Shown piece after piece: positions 53,041 through 64,000 of a stretch of 64,000 nt of DNA. A program made the translations under genes and the position numbers. The stretch spans positions 186,001 through 250,000 of the forward strand of contig CAVUPF010000001.1 in NCBI GenBank assembly GCA_963743285.1. Reading direction: 5' to 3'. This DNA comes from CAVUPF01 sp963743285 (GTDB lineage Bacteria > Actinomycetota > Thermoleophilia > Solirubrobacterales > 70-9). The notes under the pieces were generated by a model. The model was given only the letters and a program-made list of their open reading frames with translations. It ran no database searches and was not told where the DNA came from. Every line of letters starts with the position of its first letter. Position 1 is the first letter of the stretch.

Positions 53041-53041
<1 letters not shown>
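52598..53041 (+). CDS. Hsp20-family small heat-shock protein
   Basis: 147 residues from a GTG at 52598 (TTG 52592 possible). Alpha-crystallin domain: FSPNVDVYYCGDPQRAVVKV, DLAGVDLGEVSIEVSGRRLA, and the C-terminal ATYEDGILRIDLPLRD, the typical A-x-x-x-n-G-v-L motif. Holdase chaperone. Its stop overlaps the ATG of lon (TGATG), joining a chaperone and a protease in one operon. Confidence 0.93.
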
Positions 53042-55425
<2,384 letters not shown>

Positions 55426-55493
55426 GGGGTGGGCCCCGGTGACTAATTCGGGGCTATCCTGAGGGTCCACGGAGAATCCAGCAAGGAGAGGGC

Positions 55494-55922
55494 ATGAGCA
55501 AGACACGGGCGAATCAGGCCGCCGTTCTTTATTCCAGCGCACGTGAGAACCCCTACGTGCAGCGTCTGATCGAGGACGACGAGCTGCGCGACAGCCTGCG
55601 AAGCGCCTTCGATGCGGCGCGCCACGCCTACGGGCGAGCCACCGGCAACGGCAAGGGGCCGGTCAAGGCGGTGGCCAGCGATAAGAAGGTGCAGAAGGAC
55701 CTGCGCTCCGCGGCGGAGTCGCTGCGCGAGGCCTCCGAGCGTCTACAGGCGCCGAGGAAGCGCAAGCGGAGCAGGCTGGGCCGGCTCATCCTCTTCGGCT
55801 TGGTGGCCGCTGTGGTGGCGCTCGTCCTCAGCGAGGACGCGCGTAAGACGGTATTGGACGCTCTCTTCGGCGCCGAGGAGGAGTTCGAGTACACCAGCAC
55901 GACCAGCATCAACGGCTCCTAG
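55494..55922 (+). CDS. Single-pass membrane protein of unknown function
   Basis: 142 residues, ATG after AAGGAGAG. Helical N-terminus (ENPYVQRLIEDDELRDSLRS, then a Lys-rich part), a membrane helix at about 100-116 (RLILFGLVAAVVALVLSEDA) and a short acidic outer tail. Similar proteins occur in actinobacteria, but I know no function. A possible membrane tether or stress protein. Confidence 0.7.
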   Translation: MSKTRANQAAVLYSSARENPYVQRLIEDDELRDSLRSAFDAARHAYGRATGNGKGPVKAVASDKKVQKDLRSAAESLREASERLQAPRKRKRSRLGRLILFGLVAAVVALVLSEDARKTVLDALFGAEEEFEYTSTTSINGS

Positions 55923-55974
55923 TCCCGCCTCACCTCTGGGCGCGCCGCTCGCCCTCGCCCTAGACTGGAGACAC

Positions 55975-56583
55975 GTGGAGGTAGCGACCAAAGAGCGCGA
56001 GCTGAGCGGCGAGAAGGCCCAACGCATCGTCGATGCGATGCGCGACAGCGTCGCCAAGCGTGGTGCCGCAGGCTCGACCTTCGAGCAGGTCGCAGCGGAG
56101 GCGGGCGTCAGCCGCGGCCTGTTGCACTACTACTTCGGAACCAAGGAGCGGCTGCTGGTCGAGGTGGTCCGCCGTGACGCCGAGATCCGCGTCTCGCGGC
56201 TCGACGAGATGCTCTCCAAGGCAAAGACGGTCGATGGCGTCCTCGACGTCCTGCTGTCCAACCTCACCGACATGATCGAGAACGAGCCGGCCTTCTTCCT
56301 CTTGCTTTACGAGTTGTTCAGCGCCGGGCGGCGCAACCCCGACATCCGCCACGAGGTCGGCCAGCTCTTCCAGCGCACTCGCTCACACGTCGCGGAGGTG
56401 CTGAAGGTAAAGGAGCGGGAGGGCGTCCTGAACCTCCGCTACGACGCCGAGGCGGTCGTCTCCTACCTGTTCGCGGTTGGCGACGGCTTCGCCCTGCAGG
56501 CCCTCTCCGACACCGAGCGCGACAACAGCGCCGCGCTCGCGGCCGGCGCCGCCTCGGCGCGGTACCTGCTGATCGCCGAGTAG
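55975..56583 (+). CDS. TetR-family transcriptional regulator
   Basis: 202 residues, GTG at 55975. N-terminal HTH: RIVDAMRDSVAKRGAAGSTF, then EQVAAEAGVSRGLLHYYFGT and KERLLVEVVRR. The C-terminal ligand domain is of the TetR_C type without a recognised specificity. The frameshifted amidase gene follows on the same strand 55 bp downstream and may be a target. Confidence 0.9.
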   Translation: MEVATKERELSGEKAQRIVDAMRDSVAKRGAAGSTFEQVAAEAGVSRGLLHYYFGTKERLLVEVVRRDAEIRVSRLDEMLSKAKTVDGVLDVLLSNLTDMIENEPAFFLLLYELFSAGRRNPDIRHEVGQLFQRTRSHVAEVLKVKEREGVLNLRYDAEAVVSYLFAVGDGFALQALSDTERDNSAALAAGAASARYLLIAE

Positions 56584-56638
56584 CGTCTGCGCCTCGACCG
56601 CCGAGGCCTGAGCCCGGGCGGCGGTTTAGGATCGGCCG

Positions 56639-58065
56639 ATGACCGCAGAGGGCCGAGCCCCTGACCAGGAGATTGCATTCGCGGGCGCGGCGCGGCAGGC
56701 GGAGATGGTGCGGGCCCGGGAGGTCTCCCCGACCGAGTTGGTGGAGCTTCACCTCGATCGAATCGAGCGCCTCGACCCTGAGCTCAACTCGTTCCGCGTC
56801 GTGCTCGCCGAGCGGGCGCTACTTGAGGCAAAGCAGGCCGAGGCGCGATTGAAGGGGGAGAGGAGCGGCCGCTCCTGGGCGTGCCGATCGCGCTCAAGGA
56901 CGAAGTCGACCTGGCCGGCGAGCTGAGCACGCACGGCACCGACGCCTACCCCGATCCCGCGCCCGCCGACTCCGAGACGGTGCGGAGGCTGCGCGAGGCC
57001 GGCGCGATTGTGGTCGGCAAGACGCTGCTGCCGGAGCTGGCGATCTGCGGCTTCACCGAGTCAGCGACCTGGGGAGTGACCCGCAACCCGTGGAACCCGC
57101 AGCGCAGTCCCGGAGGCTCGAGCGGCGGCAGCGCCGCCGCGGTGGCTGCCGGGCTGGTCCCGATCGCATCGGCCTCCGACGGCGGCGGCTCGATCCGCAT
57201 ACCGGCGGCCTCCTGCGGGCTCTTTGGGTTAAAGCCGCAGCGCGGCCGGGTTTCGCTGGCCCCCCTGCTCGAGCATTGGAACGGGCTCTCCGCCAGCGGG
57301 TGCGTCAGTCGCTCGGTGCTCGACACCGCACTCTGGCTGGACGTGACGAGCGGCGGCTCCGAGGAGCCGGGGGCGCCGGCGCCCCCGGCTCGCTCGTTCG
57401 TCGAGTCGGCGAAGACCGCGCCCGGAAGCCTGCGCATCGCCTTCTCAACCGTGGCTCCGCGCGCCGCTGCCCCACCGACCATCTCAGACGTCGTCAAGAC
57501 CGCGGTTGCCGAGACCGCCGCCCTGCTGCGCTCGCTCGGTCATGAGACCGCCGAGCGCGACCCCGACTGGGGCGGGATCGGCAACAACATCACAGCACGG
57601 TTCCTGCGTGGAATCGCCGAAGACTTCGCCACGGTCCCTCACCCCGACCGACTCGAGCGGCGCACCCGCGGCTTCGCCCGGCTTGGGCAGACGATCCCCG
57701 CGGGGCTCTTCGAGCGCTCGCGCGGCGCGCGAGAGGCCGACGCCGCGCGGATCAACGCGATCTTCGACTCCTTCGATGTGCTGATGACCCCGGTGATGGG
57801 CGGCACCGCGATTCCGGTGCGCCGCTGGGAGGGGCGGAGCGCGCTGTGGACGGTGCTTGGGATGAGCCGCTTCTATCCCTACTGCATTCCCTGGAACCAC
57901 CTCGGCAATCCGGCGATGGCGGTGCCGGCCGGCTTCGCCGCAGACGGTATGCCGCTCTCGGTCCAGATGATCGGCCGGCCCGGAGATGAGGCGACGTTGC
58001 TGTCGCTCGCCGCTCAGCTCGAGGCCGAGCGTCCCTGGGCCGCCGCGCAGCCGCCGATCTCCTAG
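56639..58065 (+). pseudogene. Amidase-signature family hydrolase, one frameshift
   Basis: The first frame gives FAGAARQAEMVRAREVSPTE and HLDRIERLDPELNSFRVVLA. It leaves the expected path at about 56862-56880 (GGAGAGGAGCGGCCG), after which another frame reads PLLGVPIALKDEVDLAGELS (catalytic Lys) and later NPWNPQRSPGGSSGGSAAAV with the Ser-cisSer-Lys triad. Joined, about 475 residues, a complete amidase-signature enzyme. A single-base indel explains everything. Whether the organism really lacks the enzyme depends on that base. Confidence 0.85.
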
Positions 58066-58185
58066 CCCGCCGAGCGCCCAACGGGGCGGACCGCGCTCTC
58101 AACGCACCTGTTTCGAGGCTCGCTCCATCCGGCGATCGCCCTACGGTTCCCGGTCAGATTGTCAGCGACAGGCAAGGAGATCTCG

Positions 58186-58803
58186 ATGGAGGAGTTGCAA
58201 GAGGCCGATGCGACGGCGCGGGACCGAGACGCTGGCGGCACCGACGCCATCGTGCAGATCAAGGTCAAGCTGCGGGGGGTGTCAAAGCCACCGGTCTGGC
58301 GGCGGCTGTTGGTGCCTGCCGACAGCGGTCTGGATCGCCTCCACGAGGCGATCGTGGCCGCCTTCGGCTGGCAGGGCTATCACCTGCATATCTTCACCAG
58401 CGGTCGCGATGAATTCGGGGTGCCCGATCCGGAGCTCGGGCTGATCGACGAGCGCCAGGTAAGCCTCGGCCAGTTGATCGGTGGCGCCGGTGATCGACTT
58501 ATCTATACATATGACCTGGGCGATAACTGGGAGCACGAGGTCGTGGTCGAGGGATTGCTCGACCGCGACCCCGAGGTTCTCTATCCCGCCCTGCTCGCCG
58601 CGAAGGGGGCCTGCCCACCGGAGGATTGCGGCGGCACCTGGGGATACGCGGAGCTGAAGGAGATCCTCGCCGACCCGACCCACGATCAGCACCAGGAGAT
58701 GCTCAACTGGCTCGTCCTCGACGACGCCTCTGAGTTTGATCCAGAAGGGCTCGATACGGAGGAGATCGAGGGGGAGCTCGCCCTCAGCAGCGTTGGCCGC
58801 TGA
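58186..58803 (+). CDS. Plasmid pRiA4b ORF-3 family protein
   Basis: 205 residues from the ATG at 58186, which follows AAGGAGA. Family core: IVQIKVKLRGVSKPPVWRRL, LDRLHEAIVAAFGWQGYHLH, the IYTYDLGDNWEHEVVVEG segment and CPPEDCGGTWGYAELKEILA. The family is widespread in bacteria and plasmids but its function is unknown. It stands alone between the amidase and R2-like genes. Confidence 0.88.
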   Translation: MEELQEADATARDRDAGGTDAIVQIKVKLRGVSKPPVWRRLLVPADSGLDRLHEAIVAAFGWQGYHLHIFTSGRDEFGVPDPELGLIDERQVSLGQLIGGAGDRLIYTYDLGDNWEHEVVVEGLLDRDPEVLYPALLAAKGACPPEDCGGTWGYAELKEILADPTHDQHQEMLNWLVLDDASEFDPEGLDTEEIEGELALSSVGR

Positions 58804-58888
58804 GGGCTGAAGCAAGCGGGGCCGGCCCGCTCAAGGCCGCCGATCTCCGACTTTCACCAGCCCGCCTGGGCTCGCGTAGGCACCGCAG

Positions 58889-60169
58889 TTAGCCGGGGAA
58901 GACCTTGCGCAACCGCGCCAGCTCACGGAGGCTGCCGCGGGGTCGGACCCGGCGGCTGAGCACCATCTTCAACGGGTTGCCGTCGGGTCCGGTGAAGGTG
59001 ACCCAATCGCGCCAACTGGTCTCGAGGACCAGGTCGGGGCTGGGCGCCTCGCCCGGCTCGACTCGGGTCGAGCCGGCCTCGATCACCAGGTGCCAGGGGT
59101 CGGCGTCACTGAATCGCCATTGGTAGACGAGCCTGGACCCGTTGGCGGCGGCGGGGTCCGCAGCTCGGGCGACGATGTCGAAGTAGAGGCGCTGCAGCTC
59201 AGGCGAAGCATCGGGCTGGCGGCCATTCGGCGGTGCGCCCACGATCCCGGCCAGCAGCAGCTTGATCTGGCGATTGGCGACCTCCTCCTCGGACATCTCG
59301 GGATCGAAGGGGAAGACGCCGGGGGGCATCTCCTCGGTGGGGTAGCCGATCGCTCGCCAGCGCTGGCGGATCAGCTTCAGGCCAAACGCGTAGATGTCCT
59401 CGAGGCTGAAGCCGTAGCACTCGGTGTAGGCGCGGTCCCAGTTTGGCGGGGTGAAGACGGCGACCCCGTAGGGCAGGGTTTCGCGCAGAAGCGCCACCAC
59501 GGCGGCTTTGCACTCCTCCGATTCGGCGAGCAGCTCGGAGAGCACCTTGACCCCGAAGCCGATGTGGCGCTGCTCGTCGCGGGAGACGTTCGCCATCCCG
59601 GAGCTGAACCCGGGCATCGTCTCCTGCGAGGCGAAGAAGTCCTCGATGAAGTGCTGCCCGGGCTGGGCGAGGGAGCCCTCGACGATCAGGTGGTAGAGCG
59701 TGATCGCCTGCGCGTACTTGGGCAAGGAGCGGTCCTTGCGAAGTTCCTCCGCCATCCGGTCGAGCCGGTCAAAGACGCCGCGATAGCCCCAGCTCAGCTG
59801 GGGGAGGGTGGAGGAGAGCGTCTCCTGCAGGGTCTCGCCGCCGACACCGATCACCTCCTTGAAGAAGCGATGGAAGAAGACCGCATGGCGCACCTCATCG
59901 ACCTGCTGGGTGGCGAGAAAGTAGGCCTGCTCCTCGGTCGGGGCGGCGGTGATGTAGGGGGAGAGGGTGTCCGCGACCCGGTCCTCGCCGTAGAAGAACA
60001 TCGAGTAGATCCACATCGCCGAGCGGCGCTGGATCTCGCTGAGCGCCTCCCAGCCGTTGCGATCCTCGGAGAAGTCGATGTCGTAGGCACTCCAGTTCCC
60101 ATGCTCCCAGCGGTGGTAGAGGTCCTCGTAGCTGACGTTCTGCGTGGGGCTCTGCGCTGCGACGCTCAT
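58889..60169 (-). CDS. R2-like di-metal oxidase fused to an SCP2 sterol-carrier domain
   Basis: 426 residues from the ATG at 60169 after AAAGGAGAG. Residues about 10-300 have the ferritin-like R2/R2lox fold: RWEHGNWSAYDIDFSEDRNG, ATQQVDEVRHAVFFHRFFKE (ExxH), an EGSLAQPGQHFIEDFF helix and SRDEQRHIGFGVKVLSELLA (second ExxH). Residues about 320-426 look like an SCP2 lipid-binding domain (YQWRFSDADPWHLVIEAGST, then PDLVLETSWRDWVTFTGPDG). The combination suggests oxidation of a bound lipid-like substrate rather than ribonucleotide reduction. A CRP-type palindrome lies upstream. Confidence 0.82.
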   Translation of the reverse strand: MSVAAQSPTQNVSYEDLYHRWEHGNWSAYDIDFSEDRNGWEALSEIQRRSAMWIYSMFFYGEDRVADTLSPYITAAPTEEQAYFLATQQVDEVRHAVFFHRFFKEVIGVGGETLQETLSSTLPQLSWGYRGVFDRLDRMAEELRKDRSLPKYAQAITLYHLIVEGSLAQPGQHFIEDFFASQETMPGFSSGMANVSRDEQRHIGFGVKVLSELLAESEECKAAVVALLRETLPYGVAVFTPPNWDRAYTECYGFSLEDIYAFGLKLIRQRWRAIGYPTEEMPPGVFPFDPEMSEEEVANRQIKLLLAGIVGAPPNGRQPDASPELQRLYFDIVARAADPAAANGSRLVYQWRFSDADPWHLVIEAGSTRVEPGEAPSPDLVLETSWRDWVTFTGPDGNPLKMVLSRRVRPRGSLRELARLRKVFPG

Positions 60170-60249
60170 CTCTCTCCTTTGTGGTAGGGCCTCCGGCTCT
60201 GCTGCTTGAGAGGTTAGCGTTCGACTGGCTGGGCAGCCAGGATGGCCAG

Positions 60250-60265
60250 TGTGATCTCGGTCACA
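60250..60265. promoter_or_regulatory. CRP/GlxR-type binding site
   Basis: TGTGATCTCGGTCACA matches the TGTGA-N6-TCACA consensus exactly and extends to CAGTGTGA/TCACACTG (60247-60254, 60261-60268). It lies about 80 bp upstream of the R2-like oxidase start and covers the last codon region of the upstream acyl-CoA ligase gene. Probably a cAMP- or lipid-responsive CRP-family operator for the oxidase gene. Confidence 0.55.
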
Positions 60266-61767
60266 CTGACTCAGGGGCGGGGACGTCGATCTCCCGCTTG
60301 AGGATCTTGCCGGTGGGACCTTTTGGCAGCTCGTCGAGGAACCAGACGACGCGCGGGTACTTATAGGCGGCGATCCGCTCCTTGACGTAGGCGCTGAGCG
60401 CCTCGGGGGCGAGCTCCTCGCCGTCGTGGAGGACGATCGCGGCGCCGATCTCCTCGCCCCACTCCTCGTGGGGGACGCCAAGGACCGCGGCTTCGCGGAC
60501 CTTCGGGTGCTCGTAGAGGACCTCCTCGACCTCGCGTGGGTAGACGTTGTAGCCGCCGCGGATGATCATGTCCTTCTTGCGGTCGACGATGTAGTAGTAG
60601 CCGTCCTCGTCGACGCGGGCCAAGTCGCCGGAGTGAAACCAGCCGCCGCGCATCGCCTCGGCGGTGGCGTCGGGGCGCTGCCAGTAGCCCTTCATGATGT
60701 TGTGGCCGCGGATCACGATCTCGCCGATCTCGCCCTGGGGCACGGGCTTGTCGTCTTCGTCGACGACGCGCATCTCGACCCCTTCGATCGGGGTGCCGAT
60801 CGAGCCGGGCTTTCGCTCGCGGTCGGGATGGTTGGAGCTGGAGACCGGCGAGGTCTCAGAGAGGCCGTAGCCCTCGAGGACAATGCATCCGAAGGCCTCC
60901 TCGAAGCCGCGCAGCACCTCGACCGGCATCGAGGCGCCGCCGGTGACGCAGCTGCGCAGGGTCGAGCTGTCGAATCGCTCGCGATCGGGGTGGTGCAGCA
61001 GTGCTCCGTACATCGTCGGCACCCCCTGGAAGTGGGTGACCCCGTCGCGCTGGATTGCCTCCAGCGCCTCGCCGGGGTCAAAGCGGGGCAGCATGGTGAG
61101 GCAGGCGCCCATCCGGATCGAGCCGTTCATGCTCACCGTCTGCCCGAAGGAGTGAAAGAGCGGCAGGGCGCCCAGCACCACGTCGCCCTCGCGCACCTCG
61201 GTAGTCGTCTCGCCGGAGATCTGCGCGTTGCGGGAGAGGTTGAGGTGGGTCAGCTCGGCGCCCTTGGGCTTGCCGGTGGTGCCCGAGGTGTAGAGGATCA
61301 CGGCGGTGTCCTGCTCGTCTGTGTCGGCGAGCCCGGGCGTGGGGTCGAGCCGCTCCAGGGTCGCGGCGAAGGTGGCCGGCTCGATCTCGACCAGCTCAGC
61401 ACCGGCCTCGGCGGCGCCGGCTCGCGCCTCCTGCGGCGAACCCGTGCCAGGCGAGCAGCGCCTTTGCCCCGGAGTCAGCCAGGTAGAAGGCGATCTCGCG
61501 CCGCTTCAACAGCACGTTCATCGGCACCACGATGCCGCCGGCCCGCAGCACCCCGTAGTAGGAGATCGGGAACTCGGGAACGTTGGGCAGCATGATCCCG
61601 ATCCGGTCGCCGGGCGCCAGCCCCCTCTCGCGCAGCAGCGTCGCCAGGCGGGCGCTGCGGTCGTCGAGGTCGGCGTAGCTCAGCTCGGCTTCGCCAAGCC
61701 GGATCGCCGCGCTGTCCGGCGCCCGCTCGGCGCTCGCCGTGAGTATCGAAGCCAGGTTGAGGCCCAT
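60261..61767 (-). pseudogene. Acyl-CoA ligase (AMP-dependent synthetase), one frameshift
   Basis: The first frame from the ATG at 61767 gives the N-terminal domain (ILTASAERAPDSAAIRLGEA, SYYGVLRAGGIVVPMNVLLK) up to ALLAWHGFA near 61440. An indel there moves the frame; the second frame has QEARAGAAEAGAELVEIEPA and then the P-loop ILYTSGTTGKPKGAELTHLN, GYGLSETSPVSSSNHPDR, WFHSGDLARVDEDGYYYIVD, RKKDMIIRGGYNVYPREVEE and the catalytic Lys in PKGPTGKILKREI. Complete otherwise, about 500 residues. It activates fatty or aryl acids as CoA esters. Confidence 0.88.
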
Positions 61768-61831
61768 CTGCGCACCCGAGTCTAAGCTCGCCGCGCCCCG
61801 TCGTGCAATGCGTCCGCTAGGCTCGGGCCCG

Positions 61832-62194
61832 ATGGAGGATCTGGGCCAGCCGAGTTCCTACCTCAGCCTCAACAAGGGCCTGCCCGTCTACGCCAGCGAC
61901 GGCAAGCAGCTGGGCAAGGTCGAGCACGTCATGTCGGTTCCGAACCTCGACCTCTTCGAGGGCATCATTCTCGACAAAAGCGTCCTTCCCGGCGGTCACC
62001 GGTTCGTGGACGCCCTCGTCGTCGATGAGGCGTATGAGCGCGGCGTAGTGCTGAAGATCGACGCCGCCGCGGCCGCCAGCCTGCCCGAGCCGAGCGCCAA
62101 CCCCGGCGAGATCGAGATCGGCGGCGCCGACCTGGTCAAAGGCGACCACGAAAAGCTCCACCGCGCCTGGAACTTGATCTCCGGCAAGGGCTGA
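61832..62194 (+). CDS. PRC-barrel-like/DUF2171 small protein
   Basis: 120 residues, ATG at 61832. The N-terminal 75 residues (LNKGLPVYASDGKQLGKVEH, the GIILDKSVLPGGHRFVDAL strand, VDEAYERGVVLKI) form a beta-barrel-like module typical of PRC domains; the C-terminus (EKLHRAWNLISGKG) is helical. Function unknown; PRC barrels often bind RNA or proteins. Confidence 0.75.
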   Translation: MEDLGQPSSYLSLNKGLPVYASDGKQLGKVEHVMSVPNLDLFEGIILDKSVLPGGHRFVDALVVDEAYERGVVLKIDAAAAASLPEPSANPGEIEIGGADLVKGDHEKLHRAWNLISGKG

Positions 62195-62245
62195 GGCCGG
62201 ACATAACTCCGGCCGATTGGTTTCCCGATTCGCGATGATCGGCGG

Positions 62246-63307
62246 GTGAGCAGCGGAGCGATCCTCGCCGAGCGGCTGACCGCGCAGGGACTCTCGGGTC
62301 CGCCCGAGCGCGACCCGCTGGCGGTGGCCCAGCGACTGCTCGCGATCCAGGGCCAGGATCCGCGCGGTGCGCGTCTGGCGATTCGGGTCCGTACGGCCGG
62401 GGTCTCGGCAGCGGACGTCGACCGGGCGCTGAGCGAGGATCGCTCGCTGCTGATCACCTGGCTGAACCGGGGCACGCTGCATCTGGTCCGGAGCGAGGAC
62501 TACCCCTGGCTGCAGGCGCTGCTCGCGCCGCCCCTGCTTGCCGTCAACGCCCGCCGTCTCGCCCAGCAGGGGGTCGGCGCCGATGCAGCCGAGCGCGGCG
62601 TTGCGGTGATCGAGCGCTCCGTCGCGGATGAGGGCCCGCTGACCCGTATCCAGCTTCGTGGGCGGCTCAACTCCGCCGGGGTCAGAACCGAGGGGCAGGC
62701 GCTCGTCCAGCTGCTGTTCCTGGCCAGCCTGCGCGGCATCATCGTGCGCGGGCCGGTGGCCGGCAAGCACCACGCCTTCGTCGGGGTCCGGGACTGGCTC
62801 GGCCCGTCGCCGCGGGTCGAGCCCGACGCGGCGCTCGCCGAGCTGGCCCGTCGCTACCTCCGCGGTCACGGTCCCGCAGGCGACCGTGACCTCGCCAAGT
62901 GGGCGGGGCTGCCGCTCCGCGACGCTCGCGCCGGGCTGGGGGCAATCGCTTCCGAGCTGGCGGAGCGAGACGACGGCCTCCTCGACCTCGCCGCTCGTTC
63001 AGCGATCGAGGAGATCCCACCCCCCCGTCTCCTCGGCGCCTTTGACCCGGTCCTGCTCGGCTGGACCTCTCGCGAGGCGATTCTCGGCCCCCACACCCAG
63101 CTGGTCAGCTCCAACGGCCTCTTTCGCCCCTTTGCGATGGTCGACGGCCGTGCCGTCGCCACCTGGAAGCTCTCGAGCGCAGAGGTGACGATCGAGCCGC
63201 TGGGCCCGATCCCGACCAGGGTCGCCGCCGCGCTGGAGGCCGACGCCGCCGAGGTAGCGCGATTCTTGGCAGGCCCCGCACAGCCGCGGCGGCGAGGTGG
63301 CGATTGA
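62246..63307 (+). CDS. Winged-helix DNA-binding domain (HTH_42-type) protein
   Basis: 353 residues, GTG start. Begins ILAERLTAQGLSGPPERDPL and AQRLLAIQGQDPRGARLAIR, contains WLNRGTLHLVRSEDYPWLQA and the late ILGPHTQLVSSNGLFRPFAM strand, all typical of the family related to YcaQ-type glycosylases in actinobacteria. Whether it repairs DNA is not known. It has the family's usual length. Confidence 0.8.
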   Translation: MSSGAILAERLTAQGLSGPPERDPLAVAQRLLAIQGQDPRGARLAIRVRTAGVSAADVDRALSEDRSLLITWLNRGTLHLVRSEDYPWLQALLAPPLLAVNARRLAQQGVGADAAERGVAVIERSVADEGPLTRIQLRGRLNSAGVRTEGQALVQLLFLASLRGIIVRGPVAGKHHAFVGVRDWLGPSPRVEPDAALAELARRYLRGHGPAGDRDLAKWAGLPLRDARAGLGAIASELAERDDGLLDLAARSAIEEIPPPRLLGAFDPVLLGWTSREAILGPHTQLVSSNGLFRPFAMVDGRAVATWKLSSAEVTIEPLGPIPTRVAAALEADAAEVARFLAGPAQPRRRGGD

Positions 63308-63390
63308 GTTGGGAGTCGGGCCGCTGCTGGGTGGTGACGCAAGACCGCCGAGCTTGGACGTCGCCGTCGGTCGGTGTCGGTTAGCTGGGA

Positions 63391-64000
63391 TCAGCCCAGC
63401 TTCGGGGTGCTCCAGGGTTGATCCAGCCGTGCGGTCAGGGTGCCGGCGAGGCCCCCGATCGGGACTCGGGTCTGCTCCAGGGTGTCGCGGTCCCTCAACG
63501 TCACCGTGTCGTCCTGCATCGTCTGGTGGTCCACGGTGATGCCCCAGGGGGTGCCGATCTCATCCTGGCGGCGGTAGCGCTTGCCGATCGAGCCGCCCTC
63601 GTCGAACTCGGCCGAGAGCTTGCGGCGGAGCTCCTCAAAGACGCTGCGGGCCTTCTCGGGCATGCCCTCCTTGGAGAGCAAGGGGAGGACCGCGACCTTG
63701 ACGGGGGCAAGGTGCGGGTGGAGGCGGAGAACGGTGCGCCGGCGGCCCTCCACCTCCTCGATGTCGTAGGAGTCGACGAGGAAGGCGAGGGTGGCGCGAT
63801 CGGCGCCGGCGGCGGGCTCGATCACATGCGGGACGTAGCTCTCTTTGGCCTGCTGATCGAAGTACTCGAGTTTCTCGCCGCTGAATTTGGCGTGCTGGGT
63901 GAGGTCGAAGTCGCCGCGTTTGGCGATCCCCTCCAGCTCCGACCAGCCGATCGGGAAGAGGTACTCGATGTCGCTGGTGCCCGAGGAGTAGTGGGAGAGC
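63391..64000 (-). CDS. glyS: Glycine--tRNA ligase, C-terminal part (continues beyond window)
   Basis: The last 202 codons are visible, ending at 63391. The segment contains YLFPIGWSELEGIAKRGDFD, the motif-3 region PHVIEPAAGADRATLAFLVD, and the anticodon-binding domain with LHPHLAPVKVAVLPLLSKEG and DEIGTPWGITVDHQTMQDDT. This is the class II alpha-2 type GlyRS. The start is off the right edge. Confidence 0.95.
   Translation of the reverse strand, partial: LSHYSSGTSDIEYLFPIGWSELEGIAKRGDFDLTQHAKFSGEKLEYFDQQAKESYVPHVIEPAAGADRATLAFLVDSYDIEEVEGRRRTVLRLHPHLAPVKVAVLPLLSKEGMPEKARSVFEELRRKLSAEFDEGGSIGKRYRRQDEIGTPWGITVDHQTMQDDTVTLRDRDTLEQTRVPIGGLAGTLTARLDQPWSTPKLG

Noticed and set aside
58815..58831. 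AGCGGG/CCCGCT hairpin as terminator of the gene at 58186
   Set aside because: Only a 6-bp stem and no T-run on either strand.
59090..60187. 365-codon plus-strand frame opposite the R2-like oxidase
   Set aside because: Antisense shadow of a well-supported gene with a strong ribosome-binding site; no motif.

Overview
This 64 kb window is high-GC bacterial chromosome. Frequent GTG/TTG starts, tightly overlapping operons, a small SRP RNA upstream of dnaX-ybaB-recR, a pst locus, an AidB-type acyl-CoA dehydrogenase and several HTH and zinc-ribbon proteins suggest an actinobacterium, plausibly of the Thermoleophilia/Solirubrobacterales kind. That placement is an inference from gene content, not from a marker-gene search.

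Positions 1-14,688 are an accessory element lying against the 3' end of a tRNA-Val(CAC) gene (14689-14760, minus). From left to right it carries a truncated GmrSD-type (DUF262/DUF1524) restriction protein; a minus-strand five-gene CBASS-like anti-phage operon (DEDDh exonuclease, CD-NTase, HORMA protein, TRIP13-like AAA+ ATPase, SLOG plus TIR/deoxyribosyltransferase-like effector); an IS110 element split by a complete IS701 element; a VirD4/TraG coupling ATPase; small HTH proteins; an M48 protease; an excisionase-like HTH protein; and a tyrosine integrase directly beside the tRNA. The other end of the element is outside the window.

Positions 14,786-23,181 are core genome: a cation/proton antiporter and a polytopic membrane protein (each with one frameshift), SRP RNA, acetolactate decarboxylase, dnaX-ybaB-recR, a degenerate GGDEF protein and a MerR/B12-type regulator. 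Positions 23,191-28,068 are an arsenic island (arsM-arsR divergent from gap-arsJ-arsC, plus an IS3 orfA scrap) bounded by 105-bp direct repeats made of the 3' end of the adjacent tauE gene. This looks like an insertion that duplicated the end of tauE.

Positions 27,999-36,199 hold tauE, then the phosphate uptake locus (pstS divergent from pstCAB, with a phased 11-bp repeat array between them), two zinc-ribbon proteins and a membrane-anchored phosphoesterase. The rest is housekeeping: an HD-GYP protein, lysC-asd, a non-classical succinate dehydrogenase (SdhA, SdhB, HdrB-like subunit), an M50 protease, an AidB-like dehydrogenase, icd and mdh, an HTH protein, a fatty-acid desaturase divergent from a PucR regulator, a fatty-acid hydroxylase, hsp20-lon, a TetR regulator, an amidase (frameshifted), an R2-like oxidase fused to an SCP2 domain, an acyl-CoA ligase (frameshifted), a PRC-barrel-like protein, a winged-helix protein and the 3' part of glyS.

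Four otherwise well-conserved genes each carry one frameshift, which points to indel errors in the assembly more than to real gene decay. The most interesting region is the CBASS operon with its unusual effector and leading exonuclease.
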